Assembly: GCF_009380165.1 (NCBI RefSeq)
Contig: NZ_WHUF01000001.1
Coordinates: forward strand, 682,001 to 746,000
Length of the DNA stretch: 64,000 nt
Origin: Rugamonas rivuli
Lineage (GTDB): Bacteria; Pseudomonadota; Gammaproteobacteria; Burkholderiales; Burkholderiaceae_D
Reading direction: 5' to 3'
Shown: positions 36,376-46,006 of the stretch, in pieces
Layout of the letters: each line of letters starts with the position of its first letter
How positions within the stretch are numbered: position 1 is the stretch's first letter
The notes under the pieces: generated by a model
Databases searched by the model: none
What the model saw: the letters and a program-made list of their open reading frames with translations, nothing else
What the model was told of the DNA's origin: nothing
Translations under genes and position numbers: made by a program

Positions 36376-38034
36376 TCAGTACGTGCCCAGTTTCACCCTC
36401 AGGACCACAGGCCGCGCGGTCAGGTTGATGCCGTAGTCGGCCTGGTCGCCGTTCCAGTTGCGCTCCATGATCCATTTGCCGGCGGCGTCGAAATGTCCTT
36501 CCTCGATCCGCGCGTACATCGAGGGCTTGCCGGCATTGACGCCGTCTCCCTCGAAGCGCAGGCGGGCCCGCTGGCCGACCACGATGAACTCATTGTCGCA
36601 GGTCTGCGCCAGCGCCACGCCGCCATTCGGCTGCTCGGTGCCTGGCGCCATTTCCTTGCGCTGGGCCAGCCAATCCTCGTCGCCGAATTGGCCCATGCGG
36701 AAGGCCACCGTCAGTTTCCAGTTCTTCAGCGCGAGGTGTTGCGGGGCGCGGTCGTCGCCCTCGGCCACGCCGTGGGTGCGGCCTTCGTAGGCCCACTTGG
36801 CCCACAAACGCTCCATCGGCCGGAACGCTGCGAAGACTTGACCGAACGGCTCGGCCATGCGCTTGTCGGTCAGCGGCGAGCCCAGCGGATAGTTGCTGTA
36901 GTCCGCATAGTCGATGCCGAACGGCGCCACGCCGAGCGCGCCACGCCCCAGGATCTGGTAGATGTAGCGCGCATAAGCGGTGGCATTGCCCATTTCCGGC
37001 ACGAACAGCGCATTGTCCGGGCGCTGAAAACGTTCCAGGTTGGCCGTGACCTGCTGCGAATCCGGCGCATACAGGTCGGGACCGACCACATCGATATGCG
37101 GCGCCGCCGCCTTGTAGATGCCGATCACGTCATAGGTCGGGCCGCCGCTGGCGAAGTTGCTCTTCCACGGCGCCAGCGCCTCCAGCGGATTGCGCAGCGC
37201 GTTGTTGACGTACATGGGCAGGTCGTAGACCGCCCTGCCCGCCTTGGCGATATCCTCGATGTAGCGCGCGATCGCGTAGGAGTGGAAGTACTGGTCGGCA
37301 TACGGGCCATAGACTTCGGCCCAGCTGCCGCTGGCCGCGCCGCCGGCTGGCGCCTTCTGGCGTGCCAGCACCGCGGCCGGCACCGGCTGGTTGAACTCGG
37401 CCTCCGCCTGCGCGCCGAAGTCGCGAGCGTGGCCGTAGGTGCCGACTTCGTTTTCCACCTGCACCATGATGACGCTGCGCTGCGCCTGGTCGACCTCCTT
37501 CAGGTGGCGCATCAGCGCCACAAAGGCGCGCTGGTCGGCCTTGAGCGTTTCCGCGCCCAGCGGCGACAGGCAATATGTCAGCTTGCCGTCCTTGTCCACC
37601 ATGCGCGGAAAGCGCTGGTTATTGAACTTGACCCATTCCGGCACATACTGCGGATTGGTGTTCTTCCAAGTGCCAAACCACAGCAGCACCAGGCGCACCT
37701 TGTTCTGGCGTGCCTGGGCCAGCAGCGTGTCGACATAGCTGAAATCGAACTTGCCCTCCACCGCTTCGATCTGCTCCCAGGCCACCGGGATTTCCAGCGT
37801 GTTGGCGTGGGCGTCCTTGACCGCCGACCACACCTGCTTGAGCGCGCCGGGATAGTTGCTGGAATTGTGGGCCTGCACGCCCAGCATGACGAACGGAGCG
37901 CCATCGACCATCAAGGCGTAACGGCCATCCTTTTGCTCAAGGTGGGGCAAGGATGACGTGGCGGCCAGCGCCACGCTACACGACAGGGTCAGCAGGCTCA
38001 GGGCGGGCAACAACTGCCGGGATAATTTTTTCAC
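36376..38034 (-). CDS. GH35 beta-galactosidase with DUF5597-type C-terminal region
   Basis: 552 residues from GTG 38034, chosen because AGGAAG precedes it and the signal peptide VKKLSRQLLPALSLLTL follows; an ATG at 38064 overlaps the receptor stop (TAATG) and would add ten residues. Motifs: APFVMLGVQAHNSSNYP, acid/base Glu196 in QVENEVG, nucleophile Glu347 in FVPEMGN. The C-terminal ~170 residues match the DUF5597 domain found in such enzymes. Expected to remove beta-1,2-galactose from xyloglucan side chains. It is 27 nt or less behind TonB receptor 2, so cotranscribed with it. Confidence 0.9.
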   Translation of the reverse strand: MKKLSRQLLPALSLLTLSCSVALAATSSLPHLEQKDGRYALMVDGAPFVMLGVQAHNSSNYPGALKQVWSAVKDAHANTLEIPVAWEQIEAVEGKFDFSYVDTLLAQARQNKVRLVLLWFGTWKNTNPQYVPEWVKFNNQRFPRMVDKDGKLTYCLSPLGAETLKADQRAFVALMRHLKEVDQAQRSVIMVQVENEVGTYGHARDFGAQAEAEFNQPVPAAVLARQKAPAGGAASGSWAEVYGPYADQYFHSYAIARYIEDIAKAGRAVYDLPMYVNNALRNPLEALAPWKSNFASGGPTYDVIGIYKAAAPHIDVVGPDLYAPDSQQVTANLERFQRPDNALFVPEMGNATAYARYIYQILGRGALGVAPFGIDYADYSNYPLGSPLTDKRMAEPFGQVFAAFRPMERLWAKWAYEGRTHGVAEGDDRAPQHLALKNWKLTVAFRMGQFGDEDWLAQRKEMAPGTEQPNGGVALAQTCDNEFIVVGQRARLRFEGDGVNAGKPSMYARIEEGHFDAAGKWIMERNWNGDQADYGINLTARPVVLRVKLGTY

Positions 38035-38063
38035 GCGATAGTCTTCCTGAAGAGTTGGGCTCA

Positions 38064-41000
38064 TTAGAACGAGTAGCGCAGCTGGGCCGAGTAGCGGCGA
38101 CCGGTGGCGAACCACGCGCGGCCGTTCATGCCGGTGCTTTGCTGCATCAGCTGATGGAACTTGGCGTCGTTCAGATTGGTCACTTCAAAGCCCATCGTCA
38201 TTTGCTCGTTGATCTTGTAGAACAGCGAGGCATCCAGCTGGCCGTAAGCGGCGGCCCAGGTCGGCAGCGCCCAGGCGACGTTGTGCTGGCCGTAGGTCGG
38301 GCTAGCCGGGTTGTTATCCAGGCCGTCTCCGCCGCTGGTGCCGTTGGCGTTGACGCCTTGCAGGCTCTTCGCCCGCCAGTTGTAGGCCAGGCGGGCCGAC
38401 CACGGGCCTTTGTCATACATCAGCGCCAGGTTGTACGACTGGCGCGACAGGTTTTCCAGCGGCAGGTCGCCGAAGGTGAGGCCGTTGGTGTCGCAGCCGT
38501 TCAGGTTCAGGTTCAGGTTGGCCGCGCTGTTGCCACCACCGCAGTACTTCTGGTAGACCGGCGTGTACAGCTCACGCTTGCTGTCCACGTAGGTGTAGTT
38601 GGCCTGCAGGCCCAGGCCCGACCAGGCGCCCGGCAGCATGTCGAAGTACTGCTGGTAGGCCAGCTCGATGCCGCGCGCGTGGCCCTTGGCGCCGTTGATC
38701 GGCGCCGTGACGGTGAAATTCTGCGGATTGCCGGAAGTATCGTGCAGCTGGAAGTTGGTCAGCTGGTTGATGATGATGTCCTTCAACTGCTTGTTGAACA
38801 CCGCGACGGTGAACGAACCTGCGGGCGCGAAATACCACTCGGTGGTCAGGTCCAGCTGCTTGGACGTGGTCGGACGCAGGTTCGGGTTGCCGGAGGCCTT
38901 GCCGTCCTGCGTAAGGCTGTTGATGACGCTGTTGCTGACCACGTTGGGCGGCGTGCCGGTGACGGTGGTGGTGATGTCGGCGCTTTGCCCCAGGTTGGTG
39001 TAGGCCTGCAACTGGCTGAAGTCCGGACGCGTCAGCGCACCGGCGAACGCCAGGCGGAACTGCAGCTTGTCGGTGGCCTTGAGACGCAGGTTCAGGCTGG
39101 GCAGGATGTTGTGATAGGTATTGTCGAAGTCCTGCGCCTGGGAGAACGGTGCGATGTCCGGAATGTTTTTACCGGTCACGTTCCCCGCAGGGATGGACAC
39201 ATTCGACTTGAACACCGTGTAGCCATGCGCGGCCATATTGGTCTGCACGTAGCGCAGGCCGACGTTGCCGTCGATCGGATACTGGAGCTTGTCGAAGCCG
39301 AAGCGCAGCTGGCTGTACACGGCCTTGGTCTTTTCGTCCTGGCTGTTGCTGCCCGCCGGATCGGTGCCGAAGGTTCCCGGGGTCCATGGCGTGCAGCTGG
39401 CGCTGGAGCCGTTGTGCGCCTCCGCGCACAGGATGTCGTGATAGGTGTGCAGCTTGGCATAGCTGTCGGGATATTGCTGCGCCAGCGAGACGTCCGGGAA
39501 CACCACCGCCGGCACCGAAACGCCGCCGCCAAAGAAATTGTTAAAGGTGTGCAGGTTGGTGTTGCCCGAGAAACGGGGATCGCCCAGCGAGGCCAGCTTG
39601 CTGATGTCCCAGCCCAGTTGCCATGGCTGCGAGATCGCCACCCAGTTGTAGCCCGGGTTGGAGTTCATCGTGACCGCGTCGCGCTTGGTCAGGCGCACGC
39701 CGAAGCGCAGGTCGTGCAGCACCGGGTGGTCGAACTCGTACTTGCCGTCGCTGCGCCAGGCGGTTTCATGGCCCACGCTGCGGTCCATGTGCTCCATCGT
39801 GAAGCCCCAGTAGTAGTTGTTCGGGTTGGCCAGGTAGGCCCGGTCGCCGGCGTCGAAGATCAGGCTGGGGATGGTGCTGGTCAGGTCGACCTGTTCCTTG
39901 GGCAGCATCAGGCCGGTGGCGACGGTGGAATCGAAACTGCGGGTGCTGGCGCGGATGTGCTGCAGGTCGCTGGTGATGGTCAGGCGGTCGTTGGCACGCC
40001 AGCGCACGTTCCAGGACAGGTCGGTGGTGTCGGAATTGCGGGTCGAGGTGCGGACGTCGTTGCCGAAGTTGATGCCGCCGTCCTGCGGATCGCTCAGGGT
40101 GCCGGTCAGCAGCACGCCGTTCGCGTTGTAGGTGCCGTTGGCAACCTTGATGTTGTAGCCGTTGGAGCCGGCAAAGATGGCCTGCTCGTCCCACTTCATC
40201 TGGTAGCGCGACTTGAACCAGGTCAGCGAGCTGGACCAGTCATTGTTCTTCCATTGCAGCGCACCGTACGCGCCTTCGCGGCGGCGGTTGAACTCCAGCG
40301 TGCGCCACTGCGCGCCTTTCGGCACCCAGATGGTCTTGCCGTTGGCGTCAGTCTGCGGATAATAGGGTTCGACCTGGAAGGCGTCGGTGCGGACCCCGCT
40401 TTCCGAATATGCCAGGTCCAGCAGCACGCCAACATCGCCGATCGGCGTCTTCCAGCGGTCGGAGACCATGCCCGAGACGGACGGCGAGGACTTGCCCTTC
40501 TTCAGCGCGGAATAGGTCTCCATACCGGAGACCGAGGCCTTGAAGCCTTTGTAATCGAACGGCATCGCGGTGCGCAGGTTGACCAGGCCGCCGATCGCGC
40601 CCTCGATCTGTTCCGCGGACGGGTTTTTGTAGACGTCCAGGCCGGCCATCAGCTCGGGCGGCACGTCCTCGAAGTTCAGCGAGCGGCCGCCGTTGGCCGA
40701 AAACGAATCGCGGCCATTCAGCTCGGACCGCACATAGCTCAGGCCACGGATCGATATGCCCGAGCCTTCGACCGAGAAGTGCTCCGGATCGCCCTTGGCC
40801 ATGGTGCGGTCCATGGTGATGCCGACGATACGTTGCAGTACCTCGGTGACTGATTTGTCGGGCAGCTTGCCGATGTCGTCGGCGACGATGGAATCAACCA
40901 CTTCATCCGCGTTCTGCTTGATCTTCTGCGCGGACTCCAGTGCGGCGCGCTGGCCTACCACCTGCACAACCTGTGGTTTGGCGGTATCGGTTTGGGCAAA

Positions 41001-41072
41001 CACTGCGCCACTGGCCAGCAGTACAACTTGTGCGACGCCTGTGGCGATCGCAGTCTTTTTTAGTTGTTTCAT
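38064..41072 (-). CDS. Large TonB-dependent receptor 2, probable xyloglucan-oligosaccharide transporter
   Basis: 1002 residues. Signal peptide to AVFAQT, plug with VVQVVGQRAALESAQKIK, DDIGKLPDKSVTEVLQRIVG and YKNPSAEQIEGAIGG, barrel ending LRYSF. RBS GGAGA lies 8 nt upstream. It shares plug motifs with receptor 1 but is ~50 residues shorter. It leads an operon with GH35, and a near-perfect copy of the 20-bp element lies 108 nt upstream. Having two receptors suggests uptake of two oligosaccharide classes, such as galactosylated and fucosylated forms; this is inference. Confidence 0.92.
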   Translation of the reverse strand: MKQLKKTAIATGVAQVVLLASGAVFAQTDTAKPQVVQVVGQRAALESAQKIKQNADEVVDSIVADDIGKLPDKSVTEVLQRIVGITMDRTMAKGDPEHFSVEGSGISIRGLSYVRSELNGRDSFSANGGRSLNFEDVPPELMAGLDVYKNPSAEQIEGAIGGLVNLRTAMPFDYKGFKASVSGMETYSALKKGKSSPSVSGMVSDRWKTPIGDVGVLLDLAYSESGVRTDAFQVEPYYPQTDANGKTIWVPKGAQWRTLEFNRRREGAYGALQWKNNDWSSSLTWFKSRYQMKWDEQAIFAGSNGYNIKVANGTYNANGVLLTGTLSDPQDGGINFGNDVRTSTRNSDTTDLSWNVRWRANDRLTITSDLQHIRASTRSFDSTVATGLMLPKEQVDLTSTIPSLIFDAGDRAYLANPNNYYWGFTMEHMDRSVGHETAWRSDGKYEFDHPVLHDLRFGVRLTKRDAVTMNSNPGYNWVAISQPWQLGWDISKLASLGDPRFSGNTNLHTFNNFFGGGVSVPAVVFPDVSLAQQYPDSYAKLHTYHDILCAEAHNGSSASCTPWTPGTFGTDPAGSNSQDEKTKAVYSQLRFGFDKLQYPIDGNVGLRYVQTNMAAHGYTVFKSNVSIPAGNVTGKNIPDIAPFSQAQDFDNTYHNILPSLNLRLKATDKLQFRLAFAGALTRPDFSQLQAYTNLGQSADITTTVTGTPPNVVSNSVINSLTQDGKASGNPNLRPTTSKQLDLTTEWYFAPAGSFTVAVFNKQLKDIIINQLTNFQLHDTSGNPQNFTVTAPINGAKGHARGIELAYQQYFDMLPGAWSGLGLQANYTYVDSKRELYTPVYQKYCGGGNSAANLNLNLNGCDTNGLTFGDLPLENLSRQSYNLALMYDKGPWSARLAYNWRAKSLQGVNANGTSGGDGLDNNPASPTYGQHNVAWALPTWAAAYGQLDASLFYKINEQMTMGFEVTNLNDAKFHQLMQQSTGMNGRAWFATGRRYSAQLRYSF

Positions 41073-41180
41073 TATTATTGTCTCCTCTGTCCTTCATTGT
41101 TTCCAGGTCGTTCGGCTTGTTGTTGCGTCGCTCGTTCGCACAAGACGACCAATAAAGTTTGCTTGCCGCTCCCTTTCCTC

Positions 41181-41200
41181 GCAATTGCGAAAATGACCAA
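41181..41200 (-). promoter_or_regulatory. Copy of the 20-bp locus element, upstream of TonB receptor 2
   Basis: Minus-strand TTGGTCATTTTCGCAATTGC differs from the consensus at one position. It ends 108 nt before the receptor start. Confidence 0.7.
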
Positions 41201-41250
41201 CTCAAAAAATGAAATTCCGCACGAAGGCTGGCCGCATGCGGGTATCGCTG

Positions 41251-43503
41251 TTAGTGTGGTTTTCCGTTCACGTCGTAGACCGCGGCATCGAGGTGCACCA
41301 CCACGCTGCTCGCTTGCGGGTCCATCGCGCTGGCCGCGAGCATCAGGCGGTAATCGCCGGCCGCCACCTTCCAGGTCTTGCTGGCGGAGTCGAACACCGC
41401 CAGCAGGCGCGGGTCGACGCTGATGGTGGTTTTGGTGCTGGCGCCAGGTTTGAGATCGACCTTCTGGAAACCGGCCAAGCGCTTGGGCGCTTCCCATTTG
41501 GCCTGCAACGGCGCCACGTAGACCTGGGCCACCTGCTTACCCTCCACGCGTCCCGTGTTCTTGACAGCGAACGAAACGCGCAGGGCGCTCCCCTTCACTT
41601 CGGCCGCCAGGTCCGTCATCGCGAATTCGGTGTACGACAAGCCATGCCCGAACGGGAACAGCGGCTTGAGTCCTTTCAGGTCGAACCACTTGTAGCCGAC
41701 AGCCGCGCCTTCGTGGTAGTCGACGTCGAAGCGGCGGTCGGCCACTTCGGGGAAGCCGTCCAGCGCGGGGCGAGGCAGTTGCGACTCGGACGCCGGGAAG
41801 GTGGCCGGCAAGTGGCCGGAAGGATTGACCTCGCCCACCAGCACGCCGGCGATCGCCTCGCCGCCGCTGGTGCCGGGATACCAGGCCTCCAGCACGGCAG
41901 ACGCTTGCGACAGCCACGGCATGGTCACGGGGCCGCCCGTTTCCAGCACCACGATGGTGTTCGGATTGGCCGCCGTCACCGCCGCGATCAAGTCATCCTG
42001 CTTGTTCGGCAGCGACAGGTTCGGCACATCCATGCCCTCGCCCGTCCACTGGGTGGCGAACATCACGACAACATCGCTGTCCTTGGCCAGGCGCGCGGCG
42101 GCGGCCGGATCGGCGCCGTCGTTGAAGCTAAGAGTCGCCTTGGGCAGGCGTCGCTGCAGGGCCTTCAGCGGCGAGGATGGATAGACCATCACGGGGCCAG
42201 GCCAGGTCTTGGGTTCCAGTCCCGGCACCGCATTGCCGCCCGCCGGATACACCAGCGAGGAACCGCCCCCAGCCAGCACGCCCTTGTCGGCGTAGCCGCC
42301 GATCACGGCGATGCGCTGCGAAGAGGATTTCAGCGGCAGCAGTCCGCCGCTGTTCTTCAGCAGGACCATGCCTTCCTGCGCATCCTTGGCCGACACGGCG
42401 GCGTGGGCCTTGAAGTCGATGCCGGCCGGCGCGGGGGCCACCGGATGATCGATCACGCCGTGCTCAAACAGCGGTGACAGAATGCGGCGCACCATGTCAT
42501 CCAGGCGTGCCGGCGGCACCCAGCCATTCAGCACCGCCTCCTTCAGCGGCGCACCGAAATAGTCGGCCAGGTCGAACGGGAAGCCGGACTGCTGGTCCAG
42601 GCCCGCATTCGCCGCCGGAATGGTGCTGTGGGTCGCGCCCCAGTCGGACATCACCCAGCCCTGAAAGCCCCAGTCCTGCTTCAGCACTTCGTTCAGCAGA
42701 TAGCTGTTCTCGCAGGAGTAGACGCCGTTGATACGGTTGTAGGCACACATCACCGAGCCGGGATTGCCCTCTTCCTTGGCAATTTGCAGCGCCAGTAGGT
42801 CTGACATGCGCGCCGAACGGTCATCGATCCTGACGTTGAGCGTGGTGCGGCCGGTCTCCTGGTCGTTCAGCGCGAAGTGCTTGAGGGTCGAGACGATATG
42901 GTTGGACTGGATGCCCTTGATCTGCGCGCCCACGATCTTGCCGGCCAACAGAGGATCTTCGCCGCCGTATTCGAAGTTGCGCCCGTTGCGCGGATCGCGC
43001 ATCAGGTTGACGCCGCCCGCCAGCATCACATTGAAGCCGAAGGCACGCGCCTCCGCGCCGATCATGGCGCCGCCGGCGTAGGCGGTGTTCAGGTCCCAGG
43101 TGGCGGCGGTGTTCAGGCCCGATGGCAGCGCCGTGCCCTGGCGCGCGTTCGGGCCTGCCTGGCTGGCCACACCGAGGCCGGCGTCGGTTTGCCACAAGCT
43201 GGGAATGCCCAGGCGCGGCACGCCGTAGATGAAGCCTGCGGACTGCTGGTGCGATTCCGCCGGCGGCGTGTTCTTTTTCCATTCGGTGCCCACGTAGCCA
43301 AACACCAGCTTGAGCTTCTCGTCCAGGCTCAACTCCATCAGGACCAGGTCGGCCCGCGCACGCGCGCTCAACTTCCGGTTCATCCATGGCCGGCTGGAGT
43401 CCGGCGCCTGCTGGGGATTGGTATCGGCCGCTGTGGCCAGGACGGAGCCGCAGCACAGGGCAACGGCGACAGAAATCAGGCTGATTTTGTGGGAGATTTT
43501 CAT
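41251..43503 (-). CDS. GH3 beta-glucosidase
   Basis: 750 residues with a signal peptide to LATAAD. The N-terminal barrel has KHFALNDQE and the nucleophile Asp287 in VMSDWGA; the alpha/beta sandwich and a C-terminal fibronectin III-like domain (LRVSFAVKNTG, KQVAQVYV) follow. It would split cello-oligosaccharides once side chains are gone. No purine-rich RBS is visible before ATG 43503. An intrinsic terminator lies only 16 nt upstream of the start, which implies leader attenuation or read-through. Confidence 0.92.
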   Translation of the reverse strand: MKISHKISLISVAVALCCGSVLATAADTNPQQAPDSSRPWMNRKLSARARADLVLMELSLDEKLKLVFGYVGTEWKKNTPPAESHQQSAGFIYGVPRLGIPSLWQTDAGLGVASQAGPNARQGTALPSGLNTAATWDLNTAYAGGAMIGAEARAFGFNVMLAGGVNLMRDPRNGRNFEYGGEDPLLAGKIVGAQIKGIQSNHIVSTLKHFALNDQETGRTTLNVRIDDRSARMSDLLALQIAKEEGNPGSVMCAYNRINGVYSCENSYLLNEVLKQDWGFQGWVMSDWGATHSTIPAANAGLDQQSGFPFDLADYFGAPLKEAVLNGWVPPARLDDMVRRILSPLFEHGVIDHPVAPAPAGIDFKAHAAVSAKDAQEGMVLLKNSGGLLPLKSSSQRIAVIGGYADKGVLAGGGSSLVYPAGGNAVPGLEPKTWPGPVMVYPSSPLKALQRRLPKATLSFNDGADPAAAARLAKDSDVVVMFATQWTGEGMDVPNLSLPNKQDDLIAAVTAANPNTIVVLETGGPVTMPWLSQASAVLEAWYPGTSGGEAIAGVLVGEVNPSGHLPATFPASESQLPRPALDGFPEVADRRFDVDYHEGAAVGYKWFDLKGLKPLFPFGHGLSYTEFAMTDLAAEVKGSALRVSFAVKNTGRVEGKQVAQVYVAPLQAKWEAPKRLAGFQKVDLKPGASTKTTISVDPRLLAVFDSASKTWKVAAGDYRLMLAASAMDPQASSVVVHLDAAVYDVNGKPH

Positions 43504-43519
43504 GGGAGGATTATCGTGT

Positions 43520-43547
43520 AAAAAAAAGGGCAGCCCAGAGGCTGCCC
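43520..43547 (-). terminator. Intrinsic terminator/attenuator just upstream of GH3
   Basis: Perfect 8-bp stem GGGCAGCC/GGCTGCCC (loop CAGA) followed by eight T on the minus strand. It ends 16 nt before the GH3 start codon and 173 nt after the GH74 copy 2 stop. Confidence 0.8.
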
Positions 43548-43670
43548 CAAAAAACTGCCGGAGGGGAGGCAGCTGGAGACAGCAACTATGCGTACGGCAT
43601 TGGGTGATGAGAATTCATGCGGATGTTTCCTTTTCAGTTGTCTGCATTGTGGAACCCGCGCTATCGGGCA

Positions 43671-43690
43671 GCAATTGCGAAATCTGCGAA
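43671..43690 (-). promoter_or_regulatory. Copy of the 20-bp locus element, upstream of GH3
   Basis: Minus-strand TTCGCAGATTTCGCAATTGC matches 15 of 20 positions; the right half ATTTCGCAATTGC is intact. It ends 167 nt before GH3, upstream of the terminator-like hairpin. Confidence 0.55.
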
Positions 43691-43720
43691 TGCGTCATAT
43701 GAAATCGCACAGCCACGGAC

Positions 43721-46006
43721 TCAGTTCGCCGAAGTTCCGTAGATGACGCCCCGGCCCATGCCGCCGGCGACACTCAGGTACACCGTGCCAAAGGTCCGCA
43801 TATCGCCGACGACCTGGCTGATGCCGCCCCACTGGTGATTGCTGTCGTTGATCTTTACCCAGCTCGCGCCGCCATCGATGGAGCGCATCAAGCCGGTGCT
43901 GCCATCGGCGAACTGGCCGCCGGCGTAGATGGCCGGATAGGCGGCGCCGCTGGCGGCTTTGCCGAAACCGACAGTGGTCAGAGTCAAACCAACGCCAATC
44001 GGCGCACTCCACGAGGTGCCGGCGTTGGTGCTGTGATACAGCCCCTTGCTGGTAGCCGCCCACACATCGCCGGCCCGTCCCGGCACGCTCGCCACCTGCC
44101 TTGGCACTGCCGGCAGCGAAGCCGCCTGGCTCCACCTGGCCGCGCCTGCGCCGACATAGAAACTGGTCGTGCCGGGTTTCCAGGCATAGAAAGTATTCTG
44201 GCCGCCATCCGAAAGCAGCCTGGCGCCAACCGGCAAGGGGCTGCCCATGATGGCGGCGGTGCTCCAGCTCCTGCCGCCATTGGTGGTATAGACCGGCGCC
44301 ACGTTGTCGAGGGACTCCGGCGCCCATACGATGGAAGCACCGTCATAGCCTATGGCCGCCGATCCCGAGCCGTGCGTCACGCCGGCCGGCAGTGTCGGGA
44401 AGGCGCTCCAGCTGCCGCCGCCATCGTTGGAGATGACGCCAACCGGCACCGTCCGCGCATAGGGATTCTGCCCCACCAGTACCACCGCCGACGGCTTGCC
44501 CTTGGCCCAGTCGATGCTGCTGCCGAAAGTGCAGGCGCCGGGCACGCCCACGCCACGGCTGGTGGATATCATCGATACGGGTGGCGTCGTCAGCGAATTG
44601 AAAACGAAGCCGCACACGTCGGCCATCGCGGCGATCAACGGCGCCCCAGTGCTGGGCGACGCTATGGACTGCGGCACGATTTCCTCGATGCCCTTGGCGT
44701 GCACGCTCCAGGTGGTGGGCTGGCCGCTGTCGGCCTTGGTCAGGTTGGTGGTGCCGAAGACGCCGCCGCCAGTGCCGTAGAAGGCACGGTCGGAATCGAA
44801 TGGGTCAATCACAGGATTCATCCAGTTCTGGAAGCCGTCGGCGTGTCCCCAAGGCGCCCACGGCGACTGCGCCCAGTTGAACTGCGCCCTGGCCTTCAAG
44901 TCCCTCCAGCTGCCGCCGCCGTTGGTCGAACGGTACAGGGTGTCGCCCTCGCCGTAGCGGTTGACCGTGGAGACCAGCACTGTGCCCGGTTTCTGCGGAT
45001 CGAGCGCCAGGCCGTCGTAGCCAAAGCTGTCGCTGCCGGTGGGTGCCAGCGGCGTGATGTTCTGCCACGTCCTTGAAGCGATGTGGTATTTCCATACCTG
45101 CCCCGTGCTCATGCCGTAAGGACCAGGCCCATTGCCGTAGGTGATGTAGAGGCTTCCATCCGTACCGATCAGGCCATGATTCGGATACATGCCGCCCCTG
45201 CTGGTCGCGCCAGGACCGCCGCTGACGGGGCTCCAATGTGCTCCGCCGTCATTGCTGACGTACAGGGTGGAAGGCGCCTTGCTGTCGGACAGGCCTGCGA
45301 ATATGGTCTGGCTGCGCCCCGCCCCCAGCGACGGCTTGAGGAAGGCGATGAAAGCGATGCCGGCGCCACTGCCGTCGCTGGACAGCGGCGGCGCATTGAC
45401 GGCGGCCACCTGAGTCCATGTGCTGCCGCTGTCGGTACTGGTCCACAAGCCGTTCATCCCGTTGTTGTAGGGTGACGGCAGCTGGTCGTTGCGCGTGCCG
45501 TAGAACAGCACGGAACCATTATTCGGATCGACCTGCAAGCGCTCGCCGGCGTCGCGGCCGGTGTTGTTGGCGCCCATGGGGAAAGGCATGGGATGCGCGG
45601 TGAAGCTAGCGCCCTGGTTGGCCGACACCAGGATCGCCCCGGCCGGCACGCCAGGCCAACCGTCATAAGCGCCGACGGACATGTAGAGCATCTTGGGATT
45701 GCCCGGATCGATGGCGATGCTGTCGATGCCCATCCAGTTGTTGTTCGCCGACGGCGTCCAATCGTTCAAGGGCGCCCAGGTGCCGGTGGTCGCGTCGTAG
45801 CGATAGGCGCCGCCGACGTCGGTCCTGGCGTAGAACAGGCCCCGCTGGGCGGGATGGGCGATGATGCCGTCCACATAGCCGCCGCCGACCATCTGCACGT
45901 TTTGCCAGCTGTAGGCCGGCATTGGAGCCGCGCCAGCCAGCAATCCGGAAGCCACAAGGCACAGCGATACAACGGCTGCCGCCCTCAATCGGATTGGTCG
46001 TTTCAT
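43721..46006 (-). CDS. GH74 endo-xyloglucanase without CBM (copy 2)
   Basis: 761 residues, signal peptide to LAGAAPMP. GH74 features: MVGGGYVDG, ARTDVGGAYRY, and many Asp-box repeats (STDSGSTW, SNDGGAHW, SIDGGASW). There is no C-terminal CBM, unlike the copy at 13042. The start ATG overlaps the tri-esterase stop (ATGA), so it is the last gene of the pentose-oxidation/esterase operon. Lack of a binding module suggests action on soluble xyloglucan or large oligosaccharides, perhaps in the periplasm; this is inference. Confidence 0.93.
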   Translation of the reverse strand: MKRPIRLRAAAVVSLCLVASGLLAGAAPMPAYSWQNVQMVGGGYVDGIIAHPAQRGLFYARTDVGGAYRYDATTGTWAPLNDWTPSANNNWMGIDSIAIDPGNPKMLYMSVGAYDGWPGVPAGAILVSANQGASFTAHPMPFPMGANNTGRDAGERLQVDPNNGSVLFYGTRNDQLPSPYNNGMNGLWTSTDSGSTWTQVAAVNAPPLSSDGSGAGIAFIAFLKPSLGAGRSQTIFAGLSDSKAPSTLYVSNDGGAHWSPVSGGPGATSRGGMYPNHGLIGTDGSLYITYGNGPGPYGMSTGQVWKYHIASRTWQNITPLAPTGSDSFGYDGLALDPQKPGTVLVSTVNRYGEGDTLYRSTNGGGSWRDLKARAQFNWAQSPWAPWGHADGFQNWMNPVIDPFDSDRAFYGTGGGVFGTTNLTKADSGQPTTWSVHAKGIEEIVPQSIASPSTGAPLIAAMADVCGFVFNSLTTPPVSMISTSRGVGVPGACTFGSSIDWAKGKPSAVVLVGQNPYARTVPVGVISNDGGGSWSAFPTLPAGVTHGSGSAAIGYDGASIVWAPESLDNVAPVYTTNGGRSWSTAAIMGSPLPVGARLLSDGGQNTFYAWKPGTTSFYVGAGAARWSQAASLPAVPRQVASVPGRAGDVWAATSKGLYHSTNAGTSWSAPIGVGLTLTTVGFGKAASGAAYPAIYAGGQFADGSTGLMRSIDGGASWVKINDSNHQWGGISQVVGDMRTFGTVYLSVAGGMGRGVIYGTSAN

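Noticed and set aside
37953-40853. Long plus-strand frame opposite TonB receptor 2
   Set aside because: Antisense shadow of the receptor with no signal peptide, domain or RBS.
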